Shown here: positions 1 through 6,625 of the stretch, piece after piece
How positions within the stretch are numbered: the first letter of the stretch is position 1
Layout of the letters: each line of letters begins with the position of its first letter
NCBI GenBank assembly: GCA_036641735.1
Contig: JAVWEG010000047.1
Location: forward strand, 1 to 17,318
Origin: JAGPHI01 sp036641735
Lineage (GTDB): Bacteria; Bacillota; Clostridia; Oscillospirales; Ruminococcaceae
Direction: 5' to 3'
Length of the DNA stretch: 17,318 bases
Notes under the pieces: generated by a model
Told to the model about the DNA's origin: nothing
The model's database searches: none
The model's input: only the letters and a program-made list of their open reading frames with translations
Translations under genes and position numbers: made by a program

Positions 1-155
1 AGACGTAATTTAAGCGCAGCGGTCTGCGCTTTTAAGTCGTCAGTAGACATTTCCTTATATTTACTTTCAAGCGCGATAACGCTATCGGTAATAGGCTGTA
101 TTTTTTTTAGCTCTTTTTCGGAATAAGTTCCGAATATTTTATCAAATAAAGACAA
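1..155 (-). CDS. secA: Protein translocase subunit SecA, N-terminal fragment
   Basis: This is the first 51 codons of a minus-strand gene cut by the left edge of the window. The translation begins (M)SLFDKIFGTYSEKELKKI and continues with a helix like that at the start of SecA, where a short amphipathic segment is followed by the GTYSE/REL motif. SecA is the cytoplasmic ATPase that drives unfolded preproteins through the SecYEG channel. The nucleotide-binding domains lie outside the window. The start is a TTG at 155-153: the codon immediately upstream in frame is TAA, so no earlier start is possible, and AAGGTG lies about 9 bases upstream as ribosome binding site. The gene is divergent from pgk. 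The identification rests on a short but characteristic N terminus; the gene's integrity cannot be judged. Confidence 0.85.
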   Translation of the reverse strand, partial: MSLFDKIFGTYSEKELKKIQPITDSVIALESKYKEMSTDDLKAQTAALKLR

Positions 156-205
156 TTAATCACACACCTTACTTTAGCGCGCTATAGTGCGCACATATAT
201 TATAT

Positions 206-235
206 ATAATACCACTTTTTACAACTAAGTGTCAA
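206..235 (-). promoter_or_regulatory. Predicted sigma-A promoter for secA
   Basis: Read on the minus strand there is TTGACA (235-230), an 18-base spacer and TATTAT (211-206). This is close to consensus and lies about 50 bases upstream of the secA TTG start. The leader between promoter and gene contains the short palindrome TAGCGCGCTA and a neighbouring TGCGCA. Confidence 0.6.
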
Positions 236-296
236 ATATATATAAGGGTAAAATTTTGAAAATGCTGCACTCGTTAAAAATATGTCATTTAATCTA

Positions 297-325
297 TTGC
301 TAAAAATCTTAAAAAATACTATAAT
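297..325 (+). promoter_or_regulatory. Predicted sigma-A promoter for the pgk-tpiA-gpmI operon
   Basis: TTGCTA (297-302), a 17-base spacer and TATAAT (320-325) lie 68 bases upstream of the pgk start codon. The perfect -10 box and ideal spacing fit a strongly expressed glycolytic operon. Its presence inside the longer open frame that begins at 282 also argues against that earlier start for pgk. Confidence 0.65.
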
Positions 326-392
326 TAAAACAGTATATTATTTGTATCCCTTGTGGGATAAATTTTGTTTTAAAAAAGAAAGGGAGATTACA

Positions 393-1601
393 ATGGGATT
401 AGGTAAAAAAACAGTTGAGGATTTAAACGTAAAGGGCAAAAAAGTTTTGGTGCGCTGCGACTTTAACGTGCCGATGAAAGACGGCGTTATCACTAACGAT
501 AACCGTATTCAGGCTGCGATGCCTACCATTAATAAGCTTATAGAAAACGGCGGCCGCGTTATTTTGTGCAGCCATTTGGGCAAGCCTAAGGAAGGCCCTG
601 AAGCAAAATACAGCCTTGCTGCTGTAGCGGTACGCTTGTCGGAATTGCTCGGTAAAAACGTAGTGTTTGCAGATGACGGCAATGTAGTGGGCGATAACGC
701 AAAGAAAGCCGTATCCGAAATGGCTGACGGCGATGTTGTTTTATTGCAAAACACTCGTTTTCGTAAAGAAGAAACCAAAAATGATCCTGCTTTCAGCAAA
801 GAGCTTGCCTCACTTGCAGATGTGTATGTAAATGATGCTTTCGGCTCTGCACATCGCGCACATTGCTCTACAGCAGGTGTTACGGAATTTATAAAGGATA
901 CAGCCGTAGGCTATTTGATGGGCAAAGAGATTTTGTATCTTGGCAATGCTGTTAATGCGCCTGTACGTCCCTTTGTAGCCATTTTGGGTGGCGCTAAGGT
1001 AGCGGACAAGCTAAGCGTTATCGATAATTTGCTGACTAAAGTAGATACTCTTATCATCGGCGGCGGTATGGCTTATACTTTCCTTGCGGCTCAGGGCTGC
1101 GAAGTAGGCAAGAGCCTTGTTGATATGGAAAAGCTTGCATATTGCAAGGATATGCTGCAAAAAGCAAAAGACAAGGGAGTAAGCTTGCTATTGCCTATAG
1201 ATACAACTATTGCGGCAAATTTCCCCGATCCTATCGACGGGCCGATTGAGACAAAAATAGTGGACTCCGATAAAATCCCTGCCGATATGATGGGACTTGA
1301 TATCGGGCCTAAAACACAAGAGCTGTTTGCAAATGCTGTAAAGAGCGCTAAAACAGTGGTGTGGAACGGACCTATGGGTGTGTTTGAAAACCCTGTGCTT
1401 GCAGCAGGTACTAAGGCTGTAGCTAAGGCAATGGCTGATACAGATGCTACTACAGTTATCGGCGGCGGAGACTCCGCGGCCGCTGTAATGCAGCTTGGCT
1501 ATGCCGATAAGATGACTCATATTTCCACAGGCGGCGGTGCTTCTTTAGAGTATCTTGAGGGTAAAGTATTGCCGGGCATAGACTGCATTGCAAACGCATA
1601 A
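393..1601 (+). CDS. pgk: Phosphoglycerate kinase
   Basis: This enzyme transfers phosphate from 1,3-bisphosphoglycerate to ADP in the cytoplasm, an ATP-yielding step of glycolysis. From the chosen start it has 402 residues, the usual size. Visible family motifs are CDFNVP near residue 22 with the substrate-binding Asp and Asn, HLGKP near 61, the NDAFGSAHRAHCST segment, and the C-terminal nucleotide-site signatures GGGDS (about 357-361) and ISTGGGAS (about 377-384). The frame is open back to 282, but the upstream 37 residues do not resemble the family, and AGGGAG (381-386) lies just before the ATG at 393. It is the first gene of an operon with tpiA and gpmI. The usual upstream gap gene is absent; secA lies divergently instead. 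Confidence 0.97.
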   Translation: MGLGKKTVEDLNVKGKKVLVRCDFNVPMKDGVITNDNRIQAAMPTINKLIENGGRVILCSHLGKPKEGPEAKYSLAAVAVRLSELLGKNVVFADDGNVVGDNAKKAVSEMADGDVVLLQNTRFRKEETKNDPAFSKELASLADVYVNDAFGSAHRAHCSTAGVTEFIKDTAVGYLMGKEILYLGNAVNAPVRPFVAILGGAKVADKLSVIDNLLTKVDTLIIGGGMAYTFLAAQGCEVGKSLVDMEKLAYCKDMLQKAKDKGVSLLLPIDTTIAANFPDPIDGPIETKIVDSDKIPADMMGLDIGPKTQELFANAVKSAKTVVWNGPMGVFENPVLAAGTKAVAKAMADTDATTVIGGGDSAAAVMQLGYADKMTHISTGGGASLEYLEGKVLPGIDCIANA

Positions 1602-1619
1602 TTACAATATTAAAGCAAA

Positions 1620-1656
1620 GAGAGCGAAGCGCAAAGCAATAAAAAGCTTCGCTCTC
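1620..1656 (+). other. Intercistronic hairpin between pgk and tpiA, no U-tract
   Basis: GAGAGCGAAGC (1620-1630) and GCTTCGCTCTC (1646-1656) form a perfect 11-bp stem with a 15-base loop. No run of T follows on either strand, so it does not look like a standard intrinsic terminator. It lies 18 bases after the pgk stop and about 24 bases before the tpiA ribosome binding site. An mRNA processing or stability element protecting the pgk 3' end is a reasonable inference. Confidence 0.6.
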
Positions 1657-1691
1657 ATAGCTTTTACAATTACAAAAAAGGGAGCTTAATA

Positions 1692-2459
1692 ATGAATAAA
1701 ACTTTACGCAAGGCAATAATTGCTGGTAACTGGAAGATGAATATGACTGCCACCGAGGCAGATAAGCTGATAGATGCTCTTATCCCTGTGGCAAAGGGAG
1801 CGGATTGCGAGGCTGTAATCTGCACACCATATACAGACCTTGTTACGGCTGTTGCCAAGTGCAAGGGTACAGATTTACACGTGGGCGCAGAAAATGTGCA
1901 TTTTGAAAAAAGCGGCGCATACACAGGCGAAATTTCTGCTGATATGCTCGTAGACCTCGGTGTGGAATATGTTATCACAGGACATTCGGAGCGCAGACAA
2001 TATTTTGCCGAGACGGACGAAACTGTAAATAAACGTACTCTTGCCGCCGTAGCAGCAGGGCTTAAGGTAATAGTATGCGTAGGCGAGAGCCTATCTCAGC
2101 GCGAGGACGGTGTTACCGAGGAGCTGGTACGCTTGCAAACAAAGATTGCTTTAAAAGGCATTAGCGCAAACGATATGAAAAACGTAATTATCGCCTATGA
2201 GCCTGTATGGGCTATCGGCACAGGACGCACAGCTACAAGTGACCAAGCCGAGGAAGTGTGCAAAGCTATCCGTATGGTAGTGGCAGAGCTGTACAATGCC
2301 GATGTAGCAGATGCCCTTACCGTACAATACGGCGGCAGTATGAACGCAGCTAACGCAGACGAGCTGCTTTCAAAGCCAGACGTAGACGGTGGACTAATCG
2401 GCGGCGCATCATTAAAGGCAGATGCTTTTGGCGCAATAATTGCAGCCGCAAGCAAGTAA
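1692..2459 (+). CDS. tpiA: Triosephosphate isomerase
   Basis: This enzyme interconverts dihydroxyacetone phosphate and glyceraldehyde 3-phosphate. The 255-residue product has the full TIM-barrel catalytic set: AGNWKMN with the substrate-binding Lys15, GHSERR with the electrophilic His98, and YEPVWAIGTG (169-178) with the catalytic base Glu170 followed by the flexible loop. The phosphate-gripping segments YGGSM (213-217) and GLIGGASL (about 234-241) are also present. GGGAG at 1680-1684 precedes the ATG. It is the second gene of the glycolytic operon; a stem-loop separates it from pgk and only 18 bases separate it from gpmI. Its substrate is also the substrate of the mgsA product encoded further right in this window. 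Confidence 0.97.
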   Translation: MNKTLRKAIIAGNWKMNMTATEADKLIDALIPVAKGADCEAVICTPYTDLVTAVAKCKGTDLHVGAENVHFEKSGAYTGEISADMLVDLGVEYVITGHSERRQYFAETDETVNKRTLAAVAAGLKVIVCVGESLSQREDGVTEELVRLQTKIALKGISANDMKNVIIAYEPVWAIGTGRTATSDQAEEVCKAIRMVVAELYNADVADALTVQYGGSMNAANADELLSKPDVDGGLIGGASLKADAFGAIIAAASK

Positions 2460-2477
2460 AAATATTAAGGAGAATAT

Positions 2478-3992
2478 ATGAAACCATTAATGCTTTGTAT
2501 TCTGGACGGTTTTGGCTGGGTGCCAAATGAACCATATGGCAACGCTATTATTGCCGCAAAAACACCTAATTTAGATAAGCTTTTTGCCACTTGCCCATAT
2601 ACCACAATAGGCGCTTCCGGTATGGATGTAGGCTTGCCGGACGGACAAATGGGCAATAGCGAGGTAGGACATACCAATATCGGTGCAGGGCGAATAGTGT
2701 ATCAAGAGCTTACGAGAATTACGAAGTCTATAAAAGACGGAGATTTTTTTGATAACGAAGCTTTGAAAAATGCTGTAAATGCAGCTAAAACAAGCGGAAA
2801 AGCATTGCATCTTATAGGGCTTGTATCCAATGGCGGTGTGCATAGCCATATCGACCATTTGTACGGATTATTGCAGCTTGCCGCAAAGGCAGGACTAAAA
2901 GACGTATATGTACACGCAATAATGGACGGCAGAGATGTGCCTCCCGATTCAGGCGCAGGATTTATTACGGCGCTTGAAAATAAAATGGCAGAGCTTGGTG
3001 TTGGCAAGATAGCCACAATTACAGGGCGCTATTATGCTATGGATAGAGATAATCGCTGGGACAGAGTGGAAAAAGCATACAGCGCTATAGTATACGGTGA
3101 GGGCAATAAAGCAAAGCCGAGCGAAATAATGAGCAAAAGCTATGCAGAGGGCGTTACAGACGAATTTATAATTCCGTCTGTAACTTGCGACGAAGGGCGC
3201 GTAAGCGAGGGCGATAGCGTGATATTCTTCAATTTCCGTCCTGACCGTGCGCGTGAAATAACACGTACATTTGTAGATGATAATTTTAGCGGATTTGCGC
3301 GCCGCAATGGCCGCTTGCCGCTGAATTATGTATGCTTTACGCAATATGATGTTACTATGCCTAATGTATCGGTGGCATTTAAGCCGCAAAGCCTAGACAA
3401 TGTAATGGGCGCGTATCTTGCAGATAATGGCAAAACGCAGCTTCGCATTGCCGAAACAGAAAAATATGCTCACGTAACGTTCTTTTTTAATGGCGGTGTA
3501 GAAGCTCCATTTGTAGGCGAGGACAGAGCGCTTGTATCTAGCCCTAAGGTAGCAACATATGATTTACAGCCTGAAATGAGTGCATACGGAGTGGCAGAGG
3601 AGTGCGTAAGCCGCATTAATTCCGATAAATACGACGTGATAATACTCAATTTTGCAAACTGTGATATGGTGGGGCATACAGGTGTGTTTGATGCGGCAGT
3701 AAAGGCTGTACAGGCGGTAGACGAATGTGCAGGCAAGGTGATAGATGCGGTGCTTACTAAAGGCGGCACAGTATTGTTGACAGCCGACCACGGCAACGCA
3801 GACAAAATGTACGATGAAAACGGTGGGCCGTTTACGGCTCATACCACTAATTTAGTGCCGTTTTTGGTGGCAGGACAAGGTGATGTAGCTTTGCGTGAAG
3901 GCGGAGTACTTGCCGATATAGCACCTACAATGCTAAAATTGCTTAACCTAAAGCAGCCAAGCGAAATGACAGGTACAAGCATAATAAAATAA
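2478..3992 (+). CDS. gpmI: 2,3-bisphosphoglycerate-independent phosphoglycerate mutase
   Basis: This cytoplasmic enzyme converts 3-phosphoglycerate to 2-phosphoglycerate through a phosphoserine intermediate and needs two divalent metals, typically manganese. The product has 504 residues, typical for the family. The metal-binding ILDGFG (Asp10) and the catalytic serine in DGQMGNSEVGH (Ser61) are present, as are the substrate-binding regions GGVHSHIDHL, MDGRDVPPDSG, TGRYYAMDRDNRW and FRPDRAREI. The second metal site is seen in NFANCDMVGHTG and LTADHGNADKM. AAGGAG at 2467-2472 precedes the ATG. This is the last gene of the operon; no enolase gene follows, and transcription probably stops at two tandem hairpins downstream. 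Confidence 0.97.
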   Translation: MKPLMLCILDGFGWVPNEPYGNAIIAAKTPNLDKLFATCPYTTIGASGMDVGLPDGQMGNSEVGHTNIGAGRIVYQELTRITKSIKDGDFFDNEALKNAVNAAKTSGKALHLIGLVSNGGVHSHIDHLYGLLQLAAKAGLKDVYVHAIMDGRDVPPDSGAGFITALENKMAELGVGKIATITGRYYAMDRDNRWDRVEKAYSAIVYGEGNKAKPSEIMSKSYAEGVTDEFIIPSVTCDEGRVSEGDSVIFFNFRPDRAREITRTFVDDNFSGFARRNGRLPLNYVCFTQYDVTMPNVSVAFKPQSLDNVMGAYLADNGKTQLRIAETEKYAHVTFFFNGGVEAPFVGEDRALVSSPKVATYDLQPEMSAYGVAEECVSRINSDKYDVIILNFANCDMVGHTGVFDAAVKAVQAVDECAGKVIDAVLTKGGTVLLTADHGNADKMYDENGGPFTAHTTNLVPFLVAGQGDVALREGGVLADIAPTMLKLLNLKQPSEMTGTSIIK

Positions 3993-4011
3993 GCTTTATC
4001 AAGCTTTTTTT
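3991..4011 (+). terminator. Short intrinsic terminator overlapping the gpmI stop
   Basis: AAGCTT (3991-3996), loop TATC and AAGCTT (4001-4006) form a 6-bp stem followed by a run of T to 4011. The first stem bases overlap the TAA stop codon. It is weak by stem strength and backed up by a larger hairpin just downstream. Confidence 0.5.
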
Positions 4012-4029
4012 GCTTATTTACTCAATATA

Positions 4030-4082
4030 AAAATTCGGCTGCTCCTTTGCCTTTTTATAAGGCGAGCGAGCAGCCGAATTTT
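4030..4082 (+). terminator. Large hairpin terminator after gpmI
   Basis: AAAATTCGGCTGCTC (4030-4044) pairs perfectly with GAGCAGCCGAATTTT (4068-4082), a 15-bp stem. The loop holds a smaller GCC/GGC hairpin with the spacer TTTTTATAA. The A- and T-rich stem ends give a T run on both strands, so it may act in either direction. Confidence 0.65.
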
Positions 4083-4249
4083 GTGTTATGGCTGTTTTCG
4101 ATAAAGCAAGCTTTGCGTTTATCCGAAAATGTTTATTGTACAAATGGTGTTATAAGCTGTGTGCATCTTGCTGTGGCTTTGCTTACGGTTTTTTATGATG
4201 ATTTCTACACTTTTAGGCATTGCTTTTTTCAGTATTATTTTTAAATCTA
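4083..4249. other. Non-coding spacer with an imperfect hairpin
   Basis: From the gpmI stop to the next start codon is about 350 bases without a convincing gene. After the terminators the main structure is an imperfect inverted repeat around 4095-4127, with TTTTCG and CCGAAAA arms around a GCAAG/CTTTGC core. Open frames here have no ribosome binding site, include terminator arms and look like chance. The spacer ends in the promoter of the following orphan gene. Confidence 0.4.
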
Positions 4250-4278
4250 TTGACAAAGCAATAAACAAATGTTATTAT
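4250..4278 (+). promoter_or_regulatory. Near-consensus promoter for the orphan secreted protein
   Basis: TTGACA (4250-4255), exactly 17 bases and TATTAT (4273-4278) give the best -35 match in the window. The predicted transcript would have a leader of about 60 bases before the ATG at 4347. Confidence 0.7.
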
Positions 4279-4346
4279 TTATTCAGCGGTTACACGATGT
4301 TTTATTTTATATTTACAGTAAATGTTTTGAGAAAGGGTGTCATAAT

Positions 4347-4691
4347 ATGGGTATCAAGCATAAATTATTCAAGATTATATTAACGTTTACTTTATTAGCT
4401 GCAATTTTGTCTGTGAACATTTTTGCAGTCGCTCCAAGATCGGCGCTTACTGATAGCGCAAAAAGTGCAGCAAGCTCGGTTATTTCGCAGAGCAGTACCA
4501 ATGTGTATAACAAGACGATTTCCAAGACCTACAATAAATTTAAAGACGTTCCCTCGAAAATATATTATGAAGAATATAACGACAGCTTTGGCAATACCTT
4601 TGGCGGCAGCTTGCCGATAGAAAATGTAAAAATAGTACAGGGTGGCAAATATGTAGCCTTATTTAGCGGCACCTTGTATAGCATTATTTAA
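4347..4691 (+). CDS. Small predicted secreted protein, unknown function
   Basis: I do not recognise this gene. From the ATG at 4347 it encodes 114 residues. The N terminus is a classic signal peptide: a basic start (MGIKHKLFK), a hydrophobic stretch (IILTFTLLAAILSV) and a likely cleavage site near NIFA/VA, leaving a mature protein of about 80 residues without cysteine. The mature part is rich in Ser, Ala, Lys and Tyr at first, then YYEEYNDSFGNTFGG followed by a segment rich in beta-forming residues ending FSGTLYSII. The frame is open back to 4269, but the earlier residues break the signal-peptide pattern, and GAAAGGG lies about 10 bases before 4347. It stands alone, with its own strong promoter and a terminator hairpin behind it, so it is probably expressed as a single-gene unit. 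Confidence 0.7.
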   Translation: MGIKHKLFKIILTFTLLAAILSVNIFAVAPRSALTDSAKSAASSVISQSSTNVYNKTISKTYNKFKDVPSKIYYEEYNDSFGNTFGGSLPIENVKIVQGGKYVALFSGTLYSII

Positions 4692-4720
4692 AAATTTATA
4701 TTTAGCACTATCAATCGCAA

Positions 4721-4764
4721 AAGCAAGCCGTCCACAGCTAATTTAAGCTGTGAGCGGCTTGCTT
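4721..4764. terminator. Bidirectional terminator between convergent genes
   Basis: AAGCAAGCCG (4721-4730) pairs with CGGCTTGCTT (4755-4764), and inside it CACAGCT (4733-4739) pairs with AGCTGTG (4746-4752), with a symmetric two-base internal mismatch and a 6-base loop. It lies between the plus-strand secreted-protein gene and the minus-strand PPOX gene and probably serves both. Confidence 0.7.
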
Positions 4765-4801
4765 ATTTTAAAATTTGCTTTTAATAGCTCAGCAAAATCT
4801 G

Positions 4802-5200
4802 CTATATTTCCAGCTTTTCAAAATTGCCGTCCATATCGGCAAGCTCCGCTTCTGCGTGGTCTATATATACAAGCCCAAAAGTAAATCCGCTCTCGGCATT
4901 ATATATATCGTGCAAAGAGGGCATTGTGTTAAATGCCTGTTCAAGCGCGTCTGCACTGTTATCAAACTGCGCCACTCCGCGTATGCGAATCCACTGCCCG
5001 TCTTCAGAGGCGGTACACACCTCAATATTAGGATTAGCCAATAATTGCTTATAGCATTTTTTGTGCTTGCCCATACCAAAGTACAGCTTATCGTTATATT
5101 GCATATAAAATCCGAATGGACGTACCCTTGGACGATAGCCGTCTACAGTGGCAAAATAGAATGTGGGATTTGCCTTTAAGAAATCTAAAATTCGTTTCAA
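4802..5200 (-). CDS. PPOX-family FMN-binding split-barrel protein
   Basis: The 132-residue product matches the small pyridoxamine 5'-phosphate oxidase-like flavoproteins common in clostridia. Family features are the N-terminal helix MKRILDFLKAN, then FYFATVDGYRPRVRPFG, then YNDKLYFGMGKHKKCYKQLLANPNIEVC, and a GQWIRIRG strand. These proteins fold as a split beta-barrel dimer that binds FMN or F420 and act as reductases or cofactor-binding proteins; the substrate cannot be read from the sequence, and it is unlikely to be the true PdxH. The start is a TTG at 5200-5198 with an in-frame TAA two codons upstream, so this is the earliest possible start; the ribosome binding site (GAG about 9 bases upstream) is weak. 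It is a single-gene unit converging on the secreted-protein gene and divergent from mreB. Confidence 0.85.
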   Translation of the reverse strand: MKRILDFLKANPTFYFATVDGYRPRVRPFGFYMQYNDKLYFGMGKHKKCYKQLLANPNIEVCTASEDGQWIRIRGVAQFDNSADALEQAFNTMPSLHDIYNAESGFTFGLVYIDHAEAELADMDGNFEKLEI

Positions 5201-5245
5201 AATTTATCACTCATTTCTAAAAACATTTAACTAAGCTATGTTATT

Positions 5246-5274
5246 ATATTACAACATTTTTAATAAAAATTCAA
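5246..5274 (-). promoter_or_regulatory. Possible promoter for the PPOX-family gene
   Basis: On the minus strand TTGAAT (5274-5269), 17 bases and TAATAT (5251-5246) lie about 50 bases before the TTG start. A better -10 (TATAAT, 5248-5243) overlaps but would give a 20-base spacer, so the exact boxes are uncertain. Confidence 0.4.
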
Positions 5275-5375
5275 TAAAAACGTGCGTGATATTTTTGGTT
5301 TTATGTGCAAAGCGTTAAACTTTTGTTTTTATCACGATTATTTCTGAATTATTAGTGAAAACTTGCGAAACTAAC

Positions 5376-5404
5376 TTGTGAAAAGATAGATTTGCGGTTA
5401 TAAT
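5376..5404 (+). promoter_or_regulatory. Predicted promoter of the mreBCD-PBP2 cluster
   Basis: TTGTGA (5376-5381), 17 bases and TATAAT (5399-5404) lie 88 bases upstream of mreB. A second TATAAT at 5441-5446 has no good -35 box. The -35 box overlaps the second copy of a direct repeat, ACTTGCGAAA (5361-5370) and ACTTGTGAAA (5374-5383), offset by 13 bases. Confidence 0.6.
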
Positions 5405-5492
5405 AAAAGCAGTATGGATTAAAGTAAAATCATTTACAATTATAATATGGACTTTGGCAAGCTCAAAGTCTTAATAGAATAGAGGAAAATTT

Positions 5493-6509
5493 ATGTTCAA
5501 TAAAGATATCGGTATAGACCTCGGCACTGCAAATACCCTTGTATATATGAAAGGCAAGGGCATAGTAATGCGTGAGCCGAGCGTAGTGGCGGTAGATACT
5601 AAATCAGATACTGTGCGCAGTGTAGGGCGCGAAGCAAAAGAGGTAATAGGACGTACTCCGGGCAGCATAGTGGCTGTGCGCCCGCTGAAGGACGGCGTTA
5701 TCGCGGATTTCGACATCACTGCGGCTATGCTTCAGCATTTTATTAAAAAAGTTTGCGGATCATCAATGTTTATTCGTCCGCGTGTAATTATATGTATTCC
5801 GTCGGGAGTTACCGAGGTAGAGCGCCGCGCGGTGCGCGAGGCGAGCATTAAGGCAGGAGCAAGACAGGTAATGGTAATAGAGGAGCCAATGGCGGCGGCT
5901 ATCGGTGCAGGGCTTCCTGTAAGCGAGCCGTCGGGCAGTATGGTGGTGGATATCGGCGGCGGCACAGCCGAGGTAGCTGTTATTTCACTCGGCGGTATTG
6001 TGGCTTCTAAGAGTGTACGTGTGGGCGGCGACGAGTTTGACCAATCTGTTATCGCGTATATTAAGCGCAAATACAATTTACTAATCGGTGAGCGTACAGC
6101 AGAGCGCATTAAAATGGAAATAGGCTCGGCTTTCCGTATGCCCGAGGAAATGAGTATGGATATCAAGGGGCGCAACCTTGTGGACGGCTTGCCTAAAAAC
6201 ATTCAGATACGCTCTGAAGAGGTGCGCGAAGCTTTGGCAGAGCCGCTTGAGCGTATAGTAGAGGCAATAAAAGAGACATTAGAGCGCACACCTCCTGAGC
6301 TTGCGGCAGACATTATAGACCACGGCATTATGCTTACGGGCGGCGGCGCGCTTTTGCGTGGAATAGACCAATTAGTGCAAAGCCAAACCGGTATAGATGT
6401 GCATATAGCGGAGTCTCCGCTTGACTGTGTAGCCGATGGCACAGGCAAGGTGCTGGACAATATAGACCTGCTCAGCGAAGTGCTTGACGATACAGAGCAT
6501 AAGTTTTAA
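5493..6509 (+). CDS. mreB: Rod shape-determining protein MreB
   Basis: MreB is the bacterial actin that forms membrane-bound filaments and guides lateral cell-wall synthesis. The 338-residue protein has the whole actin-fold ATP-binding set: GIDLGTANT at the first phosphate loop (about 7-15), IEEPMAAAIGAG around the catalytic Glu (about 129-140), DIGGGTAEV as second phosphate loop (153-161) and GGGALLRG as adenosine motif (283-290). The hydrophobic pair in GSSMFIRPRV (about 89-98) sits where other MreB proteins insert into the membrane. GAGGAAAATTT precedes the ATG. The link to mreC and mreD identifies it as the primary MreB rather than an Mbl-type paralogue. A terminator-like hairpin follows it, so not all transcripts may reach mreC. 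Confidence 0.97.
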   Translation: MFNKDIGIDLGTANTLVYMKGKGIVMREPSVVAVDTKSDTVRSVGREAKEVIGRTPGSIVAVRPLKDGVIADFDITAAMLQHFIKKVCGSSMFIRPRVIICIPSGVTEVERRAVREASIKAGARQVMVIEEPMAAAIGAGLPVSEPSGSMVVDIGGGTAEVAVISLGGIVASKSVRVGGDEFDQSVIAYIKRKYNLLIGERTAERIKMEIGSAFRMPEEMSMDIKGRNLVDGLPKNIQIRSEEVREALAEPLERIVEAIKETLERTPPELAADIIDHGIMLTGGGALLRGIDQLVQSQTGIDVHIAESPLDCVADGTGKVLDNIDLLSEVLDDTEHKF

Positions 6510-6535
6510 TATTATTATTTAATGCAAACGGGCAG

Positions 6536-6571
6536 CAGGCAGCGAACAGTTTAGCTGTCGCTGCCTGTTTT
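6536..6571 (+). terminator. Terminator-like hairpin between mreB and mreC
   Basis: CAGGCAGCGAACAG (6536-6549) pairs with CTGTCGCTGCCTG (6555-6567) with one bulged A and a 5-base loop, and TTTT follows to 6571. It has the form of an intrinsic terminator, but no good promoter is seen between it and mreC. Partial termination, or a stabilised mreB 3' end, is likely. Confidence 0.6.
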
Positions 6572-6625
6572 GGTAAATGCCAATGCTTTACCTTGCTGAT
6601 GTAAATAAATTATAAGGAGCTGCCA

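Noticed and set aside
282..392. N-terminal extension of pgk from the ATG at 282
   Set aside because: The 37 extra residues do not match phosphoglycerate kinases, the predicted promoter lies inside them, and a good ribosome binding site marks the ATG at 393.
2949..3389. Long antisense frame within gpmI (146 codons)
   Set aside because: It is a by-product of gpmI codon usage; the translation is low-complexity and unlike any family.
4047..4244. Small plus-strand open frame after gpmI
   Set aside because: It includes an arm of the terminator hairpin, lacks a ribosome binding site and has no recognisable protein features.
4775..5079. Open frames overlapping the PPOX gene in other frames
   Set aside because: They are shadows of a gene with clear family similarity and show no start signals.
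6587..6616. Possible mreC promoter (TTTACC and TATAAG)
   Set aside because: The -10 box would overlap the mreC ribosome binding site, leaving no usable leader.
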